Assembly: GCF_003967515.1 (NCBI RefSeq)
Contig: NZ_BIFQ01000001.1
Span: forward strand, 3,844,001-3,908,000
DNA length: 64,000 bases
Source of the DNA: Dictyobacter aurantiacus
GTDB lineage: Bacteria > Chloroflexota > Ktedonobacteria > Ktedonobacterales > Ktedonobacteraceae
Direction: 5' to 3'
Shown here: one piece after another, positions 63,722-64,000 of the stretch
How the letters are laid out: the number at the start of each line of letters is the position of its first letter
How positions within the stretch are numbered: the stretch's first letter is position 1
Program-made: the position numbers and the translations under genes
The notes under the pieces: model-generated
Told to the model about the DNA's origin: nothing
Seen by the model: the letters and a program-made list of their open reading frames with translations, nothing else
Databases searched by the model: none

Positions 63722-64000
63722 ATGCAGCAATCATATCGTCCTGTCCATGAACATATGCAGCAGGAACAAAATTATCATAATACCTATACGACCGGCTATG
63801 CAGCGCCCCAGCTTGATCCTCAACACTATGAGCAGCAGTTTTACAGCGGCCAGCCTGGCAATCAGGCCAGCGGACCCGCACAGCCTGTTTATCCCGCTAT
63901 CCCGCTGTTTAATTTTGCGTTTATGCGGCAGGGGCCAACGGCTGAAGCCAAACTGGCCGCCGTTGTCAGCTACCTGGGTGGCTGGCTGACCGGCATGCTC
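63722..64000 (+). CDS. DUF4870-like protein, 3' end cut by window edge
   Basis: ATG at 63722 with GGGAG upstream; open to the window edge (93 codons). The start is Gln/Tyr/Pro-rich (MQQSYRPVHEHMQQEQNYHN), like the gene at 44050. The last visible residues, EAKLAAVVSYLGGWLTGML, begin the first helix of a DUF4870/Tic20-like domain. The rest is outside the window. Confidence 0.75.
   Translation, partial: MQQSYRPVHEHMQQEQNYHNTYTTGYAAPQLDPQHYEQQFYSGQPGNQASGPAQPVYPAIPLFNFAFMRQGPTAEAKLAAVVSYLGGWLTGML

Noticed and set aside
1-64000. tRNA, rRNA or intact transposase genes
   Set aside because: I looked for tRNA T-loop patterns, rRNA-like sequence and transposase motifs and saw none; a tRNAscan and IS search would settle it.

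Overview
The window looks like chromosomal DNA of a Ktedonobacteria-type Chloroflexota bacterium. This is an inference from gene content: a LysW-carrier (alpha-aminoadipate) lysine operon, T-box leaders, a class I lysyl-tRNA synthetase, a tricorn-type protease, Ser/Thr kinases with TPRs or zinc ribbons, Gln-rich DUF4870-like proteins, and very many long intergenic palindromes. I see no rRNA, tRNA, CRISPR array, prophage or intact transposase. About 47 protein genes are supported; the first and last run off the window edges.

Layout. 1-2.2 kb: an edge-truncated unknown gene and a His-rich exported protein. 2.2-7.3 kb (minus strand): a surface-polysaccharide block with a GH18-like hydrolase, a membrane GT2 synthase translationally coupled to a two-TM protein, and a GH99-like lipoprotein. 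7.4-11.1 kb: a two-gene ABC exporter and a TPR-containing Ser/Thr kinase. 11.3-21.8 kb: the centrepiece, one promoter and two tandem T-box leaders (both with a putative AAG lysine specifier) followed by lysW-lysX-lysY-lysZ-lysJK(fusion)-hcs-lysT-lysU-hicdh, then class I lysS at 22.1-23.8 kb. 24.7-28.0 kb: an SRPBCC protein, a fumarylacetoacetase-family enzyme and two SDR dehydrogenases. 28.3-34.2 kb: a membrane MutS-like ATPase, exported, SirB1-like and DUF983 proteins, another SRPBCC protein and a CE7-like esterase. 34.6-43.1 kb: acetoacetyl-CoA synthetase, a YtkA-like and a polytopic membrane protein, a response regulator and RecQ. 43.6-50.6 kb: small proteins, a zinc-ribbon Ser/Thr kinase, nitroreductase, FMN hydroxy-acid oxidase, acyltransferase 3 and a DUF6582-like protein. 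51.2-54.6 kb: pyruvate dehydrogenase E1alpha-E1beta-E2. 55-64 kb: two unknown genes, an old-yellow-enzyme oxidoreductase, an ALDH-like enzyme, a tricorn-type protease and the start of a second DUF4870-like gene.

How it works together. The lys operon encodes the route from 2-oxoglutarate to lysine apart from an aminotransferase making alpha-aminoadipate. LysW is the carrier protein; LysX/Y/Z/JK load, phosphorylate, reduce, transaminate and release. The tandem T-boxes would make expression depend on uncharged tRNA-Lys, and the nearby class I LysRS sets that charging level. The junctions lysT/lysU and lysU/hicdh each carry a foldback element.

The second notable theme is a dense family of near-perfect palindromes (arms about 14-42 bp, usually a 2-5 nt loop, often centred on GCATYCGC) in most larger intergenic gaps. 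Many are coupled to a GC-rich module containing GCGGCCGC, or to a separate 40-nt module. Several lie between divergent genes, so they cannot all be terminators; they resemble a REP/MITE-like repeat family.
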